NCBI GenBank assembly: GCA_947589075.1
Contig: CANQBS010000001.1
Span: 1-64,000, forward strand
DNA: 64,000 bases
Source: an uncultured Acetatifactor sp.
GTDB taxonomy: Bacteria; Bacillota; Clostridia; Lachnospirales; Lachnospiraceae
Direction: 5' to 3'
Both the position numbers and the translations under genes were made by a program. Each line of letters begins with the position of its first letter. The stretch's first letter is position 1. The notes under the pieces are model-generated. The model had not been told where the DNA came from and did no database searches. It worked only from the letters and a program-made list of their open reading frames with translations. This document shows positions 10,250-19,270 of this stretch, one piece after another.

Positions 10250-10468
10250 ATGAAGAAAACTTATAAGATTGAAGTGGACTGCGCAAACTGCGCCAGGAAA
10301 ATGGAGGAAGCCGCGGCGAAGGTGGAGGGCGTGGCGGCTGCCACAGTCAGCTTCATGACGCAGAAGATGAACGTGGAATTCGCAGAGGGCGCGGATGTGA
10401 AGAACGTCATGCAGAACGTGGTGAAGGCCTGTAAGAAGGTGGAATCCGACTGCGAGGTATATATTTGA
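10250..10468 (+). CDS. Free-standing heavy-metal-associated (HMA) domain protein
   Basis: 72 aa, one ferredoxin-like HMA domain with the metal-binding motif DCANCA (CxxC) near residue 10. A GGGAGG box precedes the ATG. It should bind a soft metal ion and pass it to the ATPase encoded 21 bp downstream, which itself has no N-terminal HMA domain. In effect the usual N-terminal domain is supplied as a separate protein. The metal (zinc, cadmium or copper) is not certain. Confidence 0.85.
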   Translation: MKKTYKIEVDCANCARKMEEAAAKVEGVAAATVSFMTQKMNVEFAEGADVKNVMQNVVKACKKVESDCEVYI

Positions 10469-10489
10469 CGGCAGAAGGGTGTGGTTTGT

Positions 10490-12652
10490 ATGACGAAGAA
10501 ACAGAAAAAAATGCTTTATCGGATCATAGTGTCCTTTGTGTTATTGGTGTTGATCGCGCTTCTTCCCCTGGAGGAGGGGTGGCTCACGGGGGTTCTGTAT
10601 CTGGTGCCTTACCTGGTCATTGGATATGATATCCTGAAAAAGGCCGTTTTAGGCGTGGTTCATGGAGAAGTCTTTGATGAGAATTTCCTGATGGCTGTGG
10701 CGACGGTGGGCGCCATGCTTTTGGGAGAGTATCAGGAAGGCGCGGCGGTCATGCTTTTTTACCAGATCGGCGAGCTGTTCCAGAGCGTGGCGGTGGGCAA
10801 AAGCCGCCGCAATATCAGCGCCCTGATGGATATCCGGCCGGATTATGCCAATCTTGAAAAAGAGGATGGTTCCCTGGAACAGGTGGACCCGGATGAGGTT
10901 GCCATCGGATCTGTTATCGTAGTGAAGCCGGGGGAGAAAATTCCCATTGATGGTCAGATCTGCGACGGCAGCTCCGTTTTGAACACCAGCGCCCTTACAG
11001 GAGAAAGTCTCCCCAGGGAGGTGGCGGCAGGCGATATGGTGGTCAGCGGCTGCGTAAACATGTCAGGGCTTTTGAAGATCCGCACCACCCGGGAATTCGG
11101 GGAATCCACGGTTTCCAAGATCCTGGATCTGGTGGAGAATTCCAGCATGAAAAAGGCGAAGGCGGAAAACTTTATTACTCGTTTCGCCCATTATTATACG
11201 CCGGCGGTATGCTACAGCGCCCTTGCCCTGGCGCTTTTGCCCCCCATCATCAATCTGATCGCAGGCAATCCTGGAAACTGGGGAGATTGGGTAAACAGAG
11301 CCCTCACTTTCCTGGTGATCAGCTGTCCATGCGCTCTGGTGATTTCCATTCCATTAAGCTTTTTCGGCGGGATCGGGGGAGCTTCCGCCAGGGGAATTCT
11401 GGTGAAGGGTTCCAATTATCTGGAGATGCTTTCCAAAACCAGATATGTGGTCTTTGATAAAACCGGCACCCTGACAAAAGGCGTTTTTGAGGTGACAGAG
11501 GTGGTGCCGGATGAGAATTGGGCTGCCCTTGTCCGGGAAAAGCTTGCGGCTGGAGAGGCGTCGCTTTCCCTGGGCGAGACTTGCCGACTGGGAGATGCGT
11601 CGCAGGCAGGAGAGACAGCGCAGACAGGGGAGACGGCTGGAGAGGACCGGGCAAAAAAGACTCCCGGAGATCTTCTGCTGGAGTATGCGGCCCTGGCGGA
11701 GAGCTATTCCGATCATCCCATCAGCAAGAGCCTGCGCAAAGCCTGCAGCGACAGAAACAGCGGCGGGGACAGCGACAGGAACAGCGACAGAAACAGCGAC
11801 AGGAACAGCGGTCAGTCCCCTCAGGGCAGTCTCTCGGAGACGGGAGCCGTTTTGAAAGTCGGGAATGATCGGGTGAAGGATGTGGAGGAGATCAGCGGCC
11901 ATGGCGTAAAAGCCAAAGTGAGGGTTGGAATCCCTGGATTTCCTGCAAACGGTGCCGGAACCTCGTATTGCGAGGTGGCAGCGGGCAATGGAAAGCTGAT
12001 GAGACAGCTGGGGATTGCCTTTACAGAGGCGGACGCCGCCGGAACCGTTATTTATGTCGCCATAGATGGGGTTTATGCCGGACATATCCTGATCTCCGAT
12101 GTGCCGAAGGAGCATTCTGCCGATGCGGTTCGGGAGCTTAAGGCTTCCGGAGTCAGGAAGACTATTATGCTCACCGGAGATAACAGACGCGTGGCTCAGG
12201 CAGTAGCGTCCGAGCTTCATGTGGACGAGGTGCACAGCGGGCTTTTGCCGGCCGACAAGGTGGAGCAGGTGGAAAAGCTGCTTGCGCAAAAGGGAAAGAA
12301 GGAAATCCTCGCCTTTGTGGGAGACGGCATCAACGATGCGCCGGTGCTTTCTCGGGCGGATGTGGGCATCGCCATGGGCGCCCTGGGTTCCGATGCAGCC
12401 ATCGAAGCGGCAGATATCGTTCTGATGGACGACGATCCCCGCAAGATCTCCCTGGCAATGCGGATCTCCAGAAAATGCCTGCGCATTGTCTATGAAAATA
12501 TCGTTTTTGCCCTGGCGGTCAAGGCTGTCTGCCTGATCCTGGGAGCCACAGGCTATGCGAGCATGTGGCTGGCGATCTTTGCGGACGTAGGGGTAATGGT
12601 CATTGCGGTGCTCAATGCGGTAAGGTGCCTGAAGGTGGACTCCAGACCGTGA
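10490..12652 (+). CDS. P1B-type heavy-metal-transporting ATPase (Zn/Cd/Pb type)
   Basis: 720 aa. The transmembrane metal site SCPCALVIS has CPC near residue 279, the phosphorylated Asp is about residue 323 in DKTGTLTKG, and the HP dipeptide is in SDHPISKS. It exports metal ions from the cytoplasm using ATP. The ATG at 10490 is preferred because AGAAGGG lies about ten bases upstream; the in-frame GTG at 10481 is too close to it. Two low-complexity insertions lie in the nucleotide-binding domain, one rich in Gly/Glu/Thr (near 11560-11660) and one built from repeated Ser-Asp-Arg-Asn units (11746-11810). The CPC type and ArsR-like operator favour zinc or cadmium. Confidence 0.9.
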   Translation: MTKKQKKMLYRIIVSFVLLVLIALLPLEEGWLTGVLYLVPYLVIGYDILKKAVLGVVHGEVFDENFLMAVATVGAMLLGEYQEGAAVMLFYQIGELFQSVAVGKSRRNISALMDIRPDYANLEKEDGSLEQVDPDEVAIGSVIVVKPGEKIPIDGQICDGSSVLNTSALTGESLPREVAAGDMVVSGCVNMSGLLKIRTTREFGESTVSKILDLVENSSMKKAKAENFITRFAHYYTPAVCYSALALALLPPIINLIAGNPGNWGDWVNRALTFLVISCPCALVISIPLSFFGGIGGASARGILVKGSNYLEMLSKTRYVVFDKTGTLTKGVFEVTEVVPDENWAALVREKLAAGEASLSLGETCRLGDASQAGETAQTGETAGEDRAKKTPGDLLLEYAALAESYSDHPISKSLRKACSDRNSGGDSDRNSDRNSDRNSGQSPQGSLSETGAVLKVGNDRVKDVEEISGHGVKAKVRVGIPGFPANGAGTSYCEVAAGNGKLMRQLGIAFTEADAAGTVIYVAIDGVYAGHILISDVPKEHSADAVRELKASGVRKTIMLTGDNRRVAQAVASELHVDEVHSGLLPADKVEQVEKLLAQKGKKEILAFVGDGINDAPVLSRADVGIAMGALGSDAAIEAADIVLMDDDPRKISLAMRISRKCLRIVYENIVFALAVKAVCLILGATGYASMWLAIFADVGVMVIAVLNAVRCLKVDSRP
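11746..11810 (+). repeat. 12-bp in-frame repeat in the ATPase gene
   Basis: Units close to AGCGACAGRAAC are repeated about five times and encode Ser-Asp-Arg-Asn. They sit just after the HP motif of the nucleotide-binding domain. They keep the frame and should form a flexible loop. Confidence 0.85.
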
Positions 12653-12788
12653 TTCATAGGTATGCCGATGATGGGAAGGACAGATCTGAGGATGCTGCCC
12701 TTCTCTGGTATTTTTAACGGCAGTTTCCCATAAAATAGAAGTAAAATACATTGCCGTATCCTGCGGCGGATGGGGATTGCTATATTTT

Positions 12789-14594
12789 ATGGACTGCAGA
12801 GACAGAATACTTTCTGATCAATACCGGGATGTGATCGTGGATTACCCGATCCGGGTGAATCCCGGAGAGGGCGGAGATTTCTGCTATATCAATCTGGATA
12901 ATCTTTATAATCTCGTCTATATTAACAGTCTGGGGCTTCCGCCACTGATGGATGATCCCAAAGAATATCAAACGATTCCAAAGCTTTACGGTCTGATGCG
13001 CATATTGGGCGGGAGCGGAAGCTGCAATATTGGCCTGCCTCTCGGTGAGGGGGGCGGTCCTCCGGAGAGCGCTGGCAGAGAGATCTTCGATTCCAGCAGC
13101 CTGACTGCCAGCGGCATCACGCAGGTACAGCGTCAGCCCCTGAACCTGACGGGACGGGGAGTGGTGATCTGTGTCGTCAGTTCCGGAATCGATTATACAA
13201 AAGATATTTTTCGGGATGATGCGGGAAATACACGCATTCTGGCCATTTGGGATCAGCAGGATCAGAGCGGGACGCCGCCGGAAGGATTTTTGTTCGGCTC
13301 AGAGTATACCAGGGAAGAGATTGACCTGGCTCTCCGGTCGGAAAATCCTTTTGAGATCGTTCCCAGCAGGGATGAAGTCGGTCATGGAACCGCCATGGCA
13401 AGCGTAGCGGCAGGAAGCCGGCTGAGGGGTGGAGCCGGCTTTTTAGGAGCGGCGCCGGATGTACAGATCGTAGCGGTGAAGCTGAAGGACTGCAAGCCCT
13501 ATCTCAGGGACTATTATATGATCCCGGAGGGAGTTTTCGCCTTTGAAGAACAGGATATCATGCTTGCTGTAAAATATGCGGATTCTTTCGCGGATACCTT
13601 TCGCCGTCCCGTGGTCATCTGCCTGGGAATCGGCACCAGTCTGGGGGATCACAGCGGTAATTCCGCCCTTTCCAGATATTTGAACAATATAGCGGTCAAA
13701 AGGAGCCGTGCCCTGGTGGTCTGCGGCGGCAATGAAGGAAACGCCTCTCATCATTACAGCGGAAGGCTTGCCCCCTGTACGGAGCAAAGAGCCGGCGCAG
13801 GGATCTGCGGCAGGACGGATAATTACAGAGATGTGGAGGTGCGGGCAGGAGAAAATAATCGGGGGTTTCTCATGGAATTTTGGGGAAACATTCCGGATGT
13901 CTTTAATATTGCCATACGGACGCCGGGAGGGGAGACGGTGCCTCCCCTGCGCCTTGGGATCGACCAGACTTTGACCTACAGTTTTATCTACGAACGTACC
14001 CGTATCACCATATCCAGTGTATTGGTGGAGCCTGTTTCGGGAGAGGAACTGATTCTTTTCCGTATCGTGGAGCCTACCGCAGGGATATGGAATTTTCGGG
14101 TATCCGCAGTGGGGGAAGTTCATAACGGCGCCTTTAATTTCTGGCTTCCGATCACGGAATTCCTTTCAGGGGAGGTTTATTTTCTGGAACCGGATCCATA
14201 TATCACTCTGACGGAGCCCTCTATGGCGGAAAGCGTTATCGGCGTGTCTGCTTATAATGACTTTAATAACAGCTTTTATATCGACTCCGGGAGAGGATTT
14301 TCCAGAACGGGCGCCATCCGTCCTATCTTTGCGGCTCCGGGGGTGGATGTGCCTACTGTTTTCGGCAGGCAGACCGGGGGAAGCCTTGCGGCGGCCATTA
14401 CCGCCGGGGGTGTGGCCCAGTTCATGCAGTGGGCCGTGGTGGAAGGCAATAATGAGCTCATTGAAAGCAAAGAAGTGAAAAATTATTTTGCCAGGGGTGC
14501 CGCCAGGAGCCCGGATCTGGTCTATCCCAACCGGGAGTGGGGATACGGAAGGCTGGACGTGGCAGGAACCTTTGACGTGCTGGCAGGGGTGTGA
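12789..14594 (+). CDS. Csp-like subtilase (S8), probable pseudoprotease
   Basis: 601 aa, related to clostridial S8 proteases of the CspB/CspA/CspC group by overall layout (catalytic half, inserted beta-rich domain near residues 340-470, Ser half). The His is present near residue 199 (VGHGTAMAS) and the Ser near residue 532 (GGSLAAA). Where the catalytic Asp is expected (normally IIDTGIDYT) the sequence reads VVSSGIDYTK, so Asp is replaced by Ser at about residue 131. It is therefore probably inactive. In C. difficile, inactive Csp proteins act in spore germination; any such role here is inference. An in-frame TTG at 12777 is less likely because the purine run abuts it. Confidence 0.8.
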   Translation: MDCRDRILSDQYRDVIVDYPIRVNPGEGGDFCYINLDNLYNLVYINSLGLPPLMDDPKEYQTIPKLYGLMRILGGSGSCNIGLPLGEGGGPPESAGREIFDSSSLTASGITQVQRQPLNLTGRGVVICVVSSGIDYTKDIFRDDAGNTRILAIWDQQDQSGTPPEGFLFGSEYTREEIDLALRSENPFEIVPSRDEVGHGTAMASVAAGSRLRGGAGFLGAAPDVQIVAVKLKDCKPYLRDYYMIPEGVFAFEEQDIMLAVKYADSFADTFRRPVVICLGIGTSLGDHSGNSALSRYLNNIAVKRSRALVVCGGNEGNASHHYSGRLAPCTEQRAGAGICGRTDNYRDVEVRAGENNRGFLMEFWGNIPDVFNIAIRTPGGETVPPLRLGIDQTLTYSFIYERTRITISSVLVEPVSGEELILFRIVEPTAGIWNFRVSAVGEVHNGAFNFWLPITEFLSGEVYFLEPDPYITLTEPSMAESVIGVSAYNDFNNSFYIDSGRGFSRTGAIRPIFAAPGVDVPTVFGRQTGGSLAAAITAGGVAQFMQWAVVEGNNELIESKEVKNYFARGAARSPDLVYPNREWGYGRLDVAGTFDVLAGV

Positions 14595-14826
14595 AGGGAT
14601 AGAGGTACCGTGCCATGGACGTAGAAATAGTTCGAGCAGTTTGGCGCTGCGGTTCAGACTGCCGGGACTTCTTCATGGAACAGTTAAAATGGGACTGGTT
14701 CATGAAGCAGTTGAAAAGGTTTGCGGATTCTACTGCGAAATGGTATATTTTTTATCATTGGTAAGACAAATGGGAAAATGATTTCAAGCGGCTGGAGGGC
14801 TGAACCGAAAGGGAGTATGAGGATCG

Positions 14827-15625
14827 ATGATGAAATTGAATCTTCCATATGGTATTGATAATTTCGCAAAGCTTCGGACGAATAACTGTTATTACGTGGA
14901 TAAGACGGGTTTTGTAAAAGAGCTGCTGAGCGAGACTTTTGATGTGGTTTTGATCACCAGGCCACGTCGTTTCGGGAAGACTCTTGCTATGAGCATGCTC
15001 GCAGAATTTTTTGATATTCGGAAGGACAGTTGCCGCCTGTTTGAAGGACTTGAAATTACATTACGGAAAAGAAGTGATTCTGCTCATCGACGAGTATGAT
15101 GTTCCTCTGGCCAAGGCGAGAGATAATGGATATTATGAGGATATGTTGGATGTAGTCCACAGATTCCTCAGTATGACTTGGAAATCGAATCTGATTTAAA
15201 ATTCGCTTTGATGACAGGATGTCTCCGGATTGCGAAAGAAAGTACCTTTACCGGAGCGAACAATTTTATCTTTAATTCCATTTCTTGTAAAAAAATATGA
15301 GAATTATTTTGGGCTCCTGGAAAGAGAATATTGTTCTGAAGGAAAAGGAGTATAGATGTGCAATCGTAATTGAGGTCAAATGGTCGGGAAAAGGAGAGAG
15401 ATCAGCCTGGGCAAGGAATGTGATGAGGAGTTCAGGCAGATTGAGGAAAGGGAATATATTCAAAATCTTCAGCTTAAGGCTGCAAAACGGTTCTTTGCTT
15501 TGGCACCGCATTTTATGGGAACAGTGCCTGATAAAGCGAGCAGATCGTTTTGAGAAGCAGCAGGAGGAAAACGCAAAAAATAGCAGAAGACAGCAGAAGG
15601 CTGTGAAAAAGACATCCGAAGAATA
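14827..15625 (+). pseudogene. Decayed AAA-ATPase-like / PD-(D/E)XK nuclease gene
   Basis: The remains of the common AAA-ATPase-like family (predicted AAA domain plus C-terminal PD-(D/E)XK nuclease). The N-terminus is intact (LPYGIDNFAKLRTNN, Walker A region ITRPRRFGKT), then the frame shifts. LLIDEYDVPLAKA follows in another frame near 15080, and nuclease-like AIVIEVKWSGKGE near 15362. A final piece (EEFRQIEEREY near 15427) is in yet another frame. Large parts between these are deleted. It is not expected to make a functional protein. Confidence 0.8.
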
Positions 15626-15643
15626 GGGATTTATAAAAAAACG

Positions 15644-15682
15644 GAGCCGATGGGCTGGGTACAGTGCCATGGGCTCTTTTTT
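15644..15682. terminator. Bidirectional intrinsic terminator
   Basis: A 10-bp stem with one mismatch (GAGCCGATGG 15644-15653 with CCATGGGCTC 15667-15676) is followed by T6 on the + strand. It is preceded by A7, which gives a T-run on the - strand. It separates the decayed ATPase gene from the convergent XRE regulator. Confidence 0.8.
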
Positions 15683-15717
15683 AGGTACATCTGATTCAGA
15701 CGATTAAAGGGCAGGAT

Positions 15718-15963
15718 TTACAGTGAGATCCCTTCAAAGAAGTCCGCTATATTGACATGGAAGATTTCCGCCAGGGCCAGAAGCTCTTCCACCCGGATAT
15801 TATCGATTCCGCATTCGATGTGGGAGTAAGTACCTCTGGACATATCGATACCCATGAGCTGCAGCTTTACTACTGTTTGTTCCTGGGTTAAATGATTTTC
15901 AATGCGATATTTACGGATATTACTGCCGATATTGTATTTTCCCGTGTTCTGTCTGATTTTCAT
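15718..15963 (-). CDS. XRE-family helix-turn-helix regulator
   Basis: 81 aa, a single HTH_3 DNA-binding domain (IGSNIRKYRIENHLTQEQ...SHIECG...VEELLALAEIFHV). The start is the ATG at 15963 because AGGAG lies five bases upstream. It is one of very few - strand genes and is divergent from the TPR/LRR gene at 16250. The dyad repeats at 16134 and 16189 lie between the two and are good candidates for its operator. Its ligand, if any, is unknown. Confidence 0.85.
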   Translation of the reverse strand: MKIRQNTGKYNIGSNIRKYRIENHLTQEQTVVKLQLMGIDMSRGTYSHIECGIDNIRVEELLALAEIFHVNIADFFEGISL

Positions 15964-16104
15964 ATTCACTCCTGACAAAAACAATGATCAAAAATCCTGA
16001 TTTATGGATGTGGAAGGATTATCAATTACTATGACTATAAACTGCATGGTTATTTTGCATATTTATTTGCTTTTTATCTGTTTTAAGTAGTTATAGAATC
16101 TATG

Positions 16105-16133
16105 TTGATTTTAGAGGAGAAGAGCATATATAT
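16105..16133 (+). promoter_or_regulatory. Upstream member of a tandem promoter pair
   Basis: TTGATT at 16105-16110, a 17-bp spacer and ATATAT at 16128-16133, immediately followed by the first copy of the 22-bp dyad repeat. The layout matches the second promoter at 16161, which suggests that a promoter-plus-operator unit was duplicated. Its -10 box is weaker. Confidence 0.45.
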
Positions 16134-16210
16134 TTGCTAGTGATATATAGCAAAATTCTGTTGATTTTTATCATAAAAGCATTTATAATTGCTAGTGATA
16201 TATAGCAAAA
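16134..16210. repeat. Pair of 22-bp direct repeats with internal dyad (candidate operators)
   Basis: The same 22 bp occurs at 16134-16155 and 16189-16210. Each copy holds TTGCTA and TAGCAA as an inverted repeat around GTGATATA. The second copy begins at the last base of the -10 box at 16184-16189; the first abuts the -10 of the upstream promoter. A regulator bound there would block both promoters. The divergent XRE gene is the natural candidate. Confidence 0.75.
16161..16189 (+). promoter_or_regulatory. Promoter of the TPR/LRR gene
   Basis: TTGATT at 16161-16166 and TATAAT at 16184-16189 with a 17-bp spacer, 61 bp ahead of the gene start. The -10 is a perfect consensus. Confidence 0.8.
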
Positions 16211-16249
16211 CAATATTTGTTGTTTCAAGTCAGTGATTGGAGAAACTCT

Positions 16250-17671
16250 ATGAGGAAAGACGCAATAAGGAAAAAGATATTGATTATAGCAGGAATTACT
16301 GTATTTATTGGAATATTCGTCCTGGTGATGATAGCCTTTGGCGGGGATAGCCAGGCAAAGGCGTTGGAAAAAGCACTTAATCTTGGGGACAGATACTTGG
16401 GTGAGATGGACTACGAGAGAGCGCTTACAGCTTACCAGGATGCCATAGAAATAGATCCGAGATGCGAGATTGCTTACCTGGGGGCAGCAGATGCGTACAT
16501 AGGGCTTGGAAATTATGAAGGAGCGCTGGAAATTCTGGCAAGCGGTTATGAGGCTGTGCAGTCGGAAACTCTTGTTGCAAGGCGGGATGAAGTAGAGACG
16601 GAATATCGCGCAAAGACCGGGCAGAATGATGTGCTGGGAGCAGAAGATATACAGAATCAAACATCGCCTTCGAGCCAGGCATCTGTGGAGATGGGGGAAA
16701 GTGGGAATCAGGCGGAAGAACCAGAGGAACCACACTTCATACCCTGGGTGGAAGCCGGTCTGGAAGATCATGTGATGGACTGGCAGGATGAGAACCTGGA
16801 AGCAGCCATGAGAGAGATTACGGGCATTATGAATCGGGATATCATGCTGAGTGATGTGTGGGAGTTACGGCGATTAGATCTTAGCGAAAGAGAAATTGTG
16901 AATATAAATTCGTTTGGAGAACTGAAAAATTTAACATATTTGAATTTTGACTATAATCAAATCAGTGATATCAGCGTATTAGAAGGGCTGCCCTCTTTAA
17001 CAAGTTTGTATTTGGATGAAACTCAAATCGAAGATATCAGTATATTGGAAGAAATGACTTCTTTAACGGAATTGGGTTTGGGTGGTAATCAGATCAATGA
17101 CATCAGCCTCCTGGGTGGATTGACTTCTTTGACAGTTTTGTACTTGGACAATAACCAAATTAGTGACATTGATGCGCTGGAAAGCCTGACTTCCTTAACA
17201 GAATTGGGTTTGGCTAGTAATCAAATCAGTGATATCAGTGTACTAGGAGAGCTGACTTCTTTAACAAGGTTGTATTTGGGCGATAATCAAATCAGTGATA
17301 TTAGTGTGCTGGGAAGATTGACATCTTTAACATTCTTGGCATTGGATTACAGTCGAATCAGTGATATCAGCACACTGGGAGGACTGACTTCTTTAACAGA
17401 ATTGTATTTATACGATAACTCTATTGAAGATATCAGTGCATTAGGGGGACTGACCTCTTTAACAACTTTGGATTTAAGTTGGAATCAAATAAATGATATC
17501 AGCGTGCTGGGAGGGCTGAAAGAATTGACATATTTGGGTTTAATTGGTAATCAAATTAGTGATATTAGTGTGTTAGGTGGCTTGACCTCTTTGCAAGTTT
17601 TGAGATTACAGGACAATCCCATATCCGACTATTCCCCTGTATCCTTTGTGGAAGAATTGTACCATGATTGA
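16250..17671 (+). CDS. Membrane-anchored TPR and leucine-rich-repeat protein
   Basis: 473 aa. One N-terminal membrane helix (about residues 7-28) is followed by a TPR-like pair (LGDRYLGEMDYERALTAYQ), a Ser/Glu-rich linker and then ten full 22-residue internalin-type leucine-rich repeats plus a partial one (consensus LTSLTxLxLxxNQISDISVLGG). The bulk should lie outside the cell and bind a protein or glycan partner. The ATG at 16250 is favoured by GGAGA nine bases upstream; a TTG at 16217 lacks such a site. A truncated paralogue lies at 32709. The adjoining dyad repeats suggest control by the XRE regulator. Confidence 0.85.
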   Translation: MRKDAIRKKILIIAGITVFIGIFVLVMIAFGGDSQAKALEKALNLGDRYLGEMDYERALTAYQDAIEIDPRCEIAYLGAADAYIGLGNYEGALEILASGYEAVQSETLVARRDEVETEYRAKTGQNDVLGAEDIQNQTSPSSQASVEMGESGNQAEEPEEPHFIPWVEAGLEDHVMDWQDENLEAAMREITGIMNRDIMLSDVWELRRLDLSEREIVNINSFGELKNLTYLNFDYNQISDISVLEGLPSLTSLYLDETQIEDISILEEMTSLTELGLGGNQINDISLLGGLTSLTVLYLDNNQISDIDALESLTSLTELGLASNQISDISVLGELTSLTRLYLGDNQISDISVLGRLTSLTFLALDYSRISDISTLGGLTSLTELYLYDNSIEDISALGGLTSLTTLDLSWNQINDISVLGGLKELTYLGLIGNQISDISVLGGLTSLQVLRLQDNPISDYSPVSFVEELYHD

Positions 17672-17755
17672 TTTGAAGATAGAATAAAATATCATTAGAG
17701 GGAGTTTTCTCTAATAGTGGTAACAAACAGGAGCAATTGAGTTGTTATTTGGTAA

Positions 17756-17998
17756 AAAACTAGAAAGAACCCAGAGTCAGGGGATGCGGACATTTTCCTG
17801 GACTGCTCATACGACCAGGCCGAGACTTTGTCGGTACTCCCAAGGGCTCATATTTCGATTGCGATTACGGATAAGGTAGGATATTCCGCAGATTTTAACA
17901 ATATATGGGACACAAAGCTGAGGCTGCCATATCTGTTTGTCCTGAGTGGACAAAATATGTTTGATCCAGATATCTTCATGGGAGCGAGGGTTATTTAA
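17756..17998 (+). pseudogene. C-terminal remnant of an unrecognised gene
   Basis: An 80-codon open stretch with no start codon or ribosome binding site. It ends in a TAA that overlaps the ATG of the next gene (TAATG). The predicted residues (for example ITDKVGYSADFNNIW) look protein-like, and the overlap is typical of translationally coupled genes. It therefore looks like the 3' end of a gene that once preceded the transglutaminase gene in its operon. I do not recognise the family. Confidence 0.45.
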
Positions 17999-19251
17999 TG
18001 TTTTCACAGATGACAGAGAAACAAAAAATGTACATAAAACATAAACGGAAAGGTATTTTTATTTTTTTATCTCTTTTGTTCATGTTAGCCTTGGGCTTTA
18101 TTGGAGTAAAGGTATCTTCTTATCTTAACCGTCCCAGAGTAAAGGAGATGGTAACAGTGGAAGTTGGCAGTGCATTACCGGATATTTCCTTATTCCTGCT
18201 GGAGCAGGAGGACGCCTTTTTTTCGATTCCTTTGGAAGAAATCGTAAATATGAATGAATTGTCGGATTATGAAGTAGCAGTTACTGTGGGAGGGAAGGAA
18301 TATATTTCCGTTTTACATCTTGTGGATACGACTGCTCCGGAAGTAGAAGTTCGGGAGACCGAGATCTATACGGATGAGGAACTGAATCTGGAGGATTTGA
18401 TTCTCCGGATTGATGACTGTACAGAAACAAAGTCTGCTTTTGCCTGTCCTGTAAGGCTTGCTGCTGCCGGAATTTATTATATTCCTATAGTAGTCACTGA
18501 TTTGGGAGGAAATTCAGTCTGGGTTTGGGCGAAGGTTCATGTGTTGAAAGACATGGAGCCCCCTGTCATTACTGGGGTTCAGGAACTATCCATAAAAGCC
18601 GGAGAAAACATTTCCTATAAAAGGGGTGTAAAAGTTTCTGACAATCATGATCAGAATGTGAAACTGGAAATAGATAACAGTACGGTGAACCTTAACAAGG
18701 TGGGGGATTATCAGATTGTTTACAGTGCGGAAGATAATGCGGGGAATAGGACGGAGATCCCAACAGTCCTTCATATTCTGGAGCCGGGGGTGGAAGGGGC
18801 AACTGAGGAGATCGTAAATGCTGAGGCGGACGCGATATTGGCGGAGATTACTACAGAAGATATGACTCAGTATGAAGTTGCAAAAGCTATCTTTGACTGG
18901 ATTTATAATAATATAAAAAATACAAACGTCGCCCCGAAAACCACATGGGTAGAAGGCGCTTATAGAGGGCTTTTTGAACGTAAAGGGGACTGCTTTGTAT
19001 ATGCTATGACATCGAAATGTCTTTTGACAAGAGCGGGCATTCCTAATATGGATATAGGATTTAAGAATCCTAACAGAATGCATTATTGGAACCTGATTGA
19101 TTTAGGGGAAGGCTGGTATCATTGGGATGTTACAAAAAGAATAAACGGAGACTGCTTTTTTTATGTGTCGGATGACGTAATCAGGGCATATTCAAGCATT
19201 CATAATGGAAGTCATGCTTATGATCCTTCTAAATATCCAGAAATACAATAA
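17998..19251 (+). CDS. Membrane-anchored transglutaminase-like protein with Ig-like repeats (cluster A)
   Basis: 417 aa. An N-terminal membrane helix is followed by two or three beta-sandwich repeats of the DUF5011/HYR type (VDTTAPEVEV, DMEPPVITG, YSAEDNAGN) and a C-terminal transglutaminase-like domain. The triad is visible: Cys about 332 in GDCFVYA, His about 362 in MHYWNLID, Asp about 377 in WYHWDVT. The domain should face outside the cell. Such domains act as proteases, amidases or cross-linkers, so the reaction is not certain. It opens a tight operon with the carrier protein, MBOAT, asparagine synthetase, SGNH-like protein and lipoprotein. It is a close relative of the protein encoded at 35564. 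Confidence 0.82.
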   Translation: MFSQMTEKQKMYIKHKRKGIFIFLSLLFMLALGFIGVKVSSYLNRPRVKEMVTVEVGSALPDISLFLLEQEDAFFSIPLEEIVNMNELSDYEVAVTVGGKEYISVLHLVDTTAPEVEVRETEIYTDEELNLEDLILRIDDCTETKSAFACPVRLAAAGIYYIPIVVTDLGGNSVWVWAKVHVLKDMEPPVITGVQELSIKAGENISYKRGVKVSDNHDQNVKLEIDNSTVNLNKVGDYQIVYSAEDNAGNRTEIPTVLHILEPGVEGATEEIVNAEADAILAEITTEDMTQYEVAKAIFDWIYNNIKNTNVAPKTTWVEGAYRGLFERKGDCFVYAMTSKCLLTRAGIPNMDIGFKNPNRMHYWNLIDLGEGWYHWDVTKRINGDCFFYVSDDVIRAYSSIHNGSHAYDPSKYPEIQ

Positions 19252-19270
19252 GAAAAAAGGAGTAGAAAAG

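Noticed and set aside
14594-14826. Gene between the subtilase and the decayed ATPase
   Set aside because: No open frame with a ribosome binding site or recognisable residues; nothing to support.
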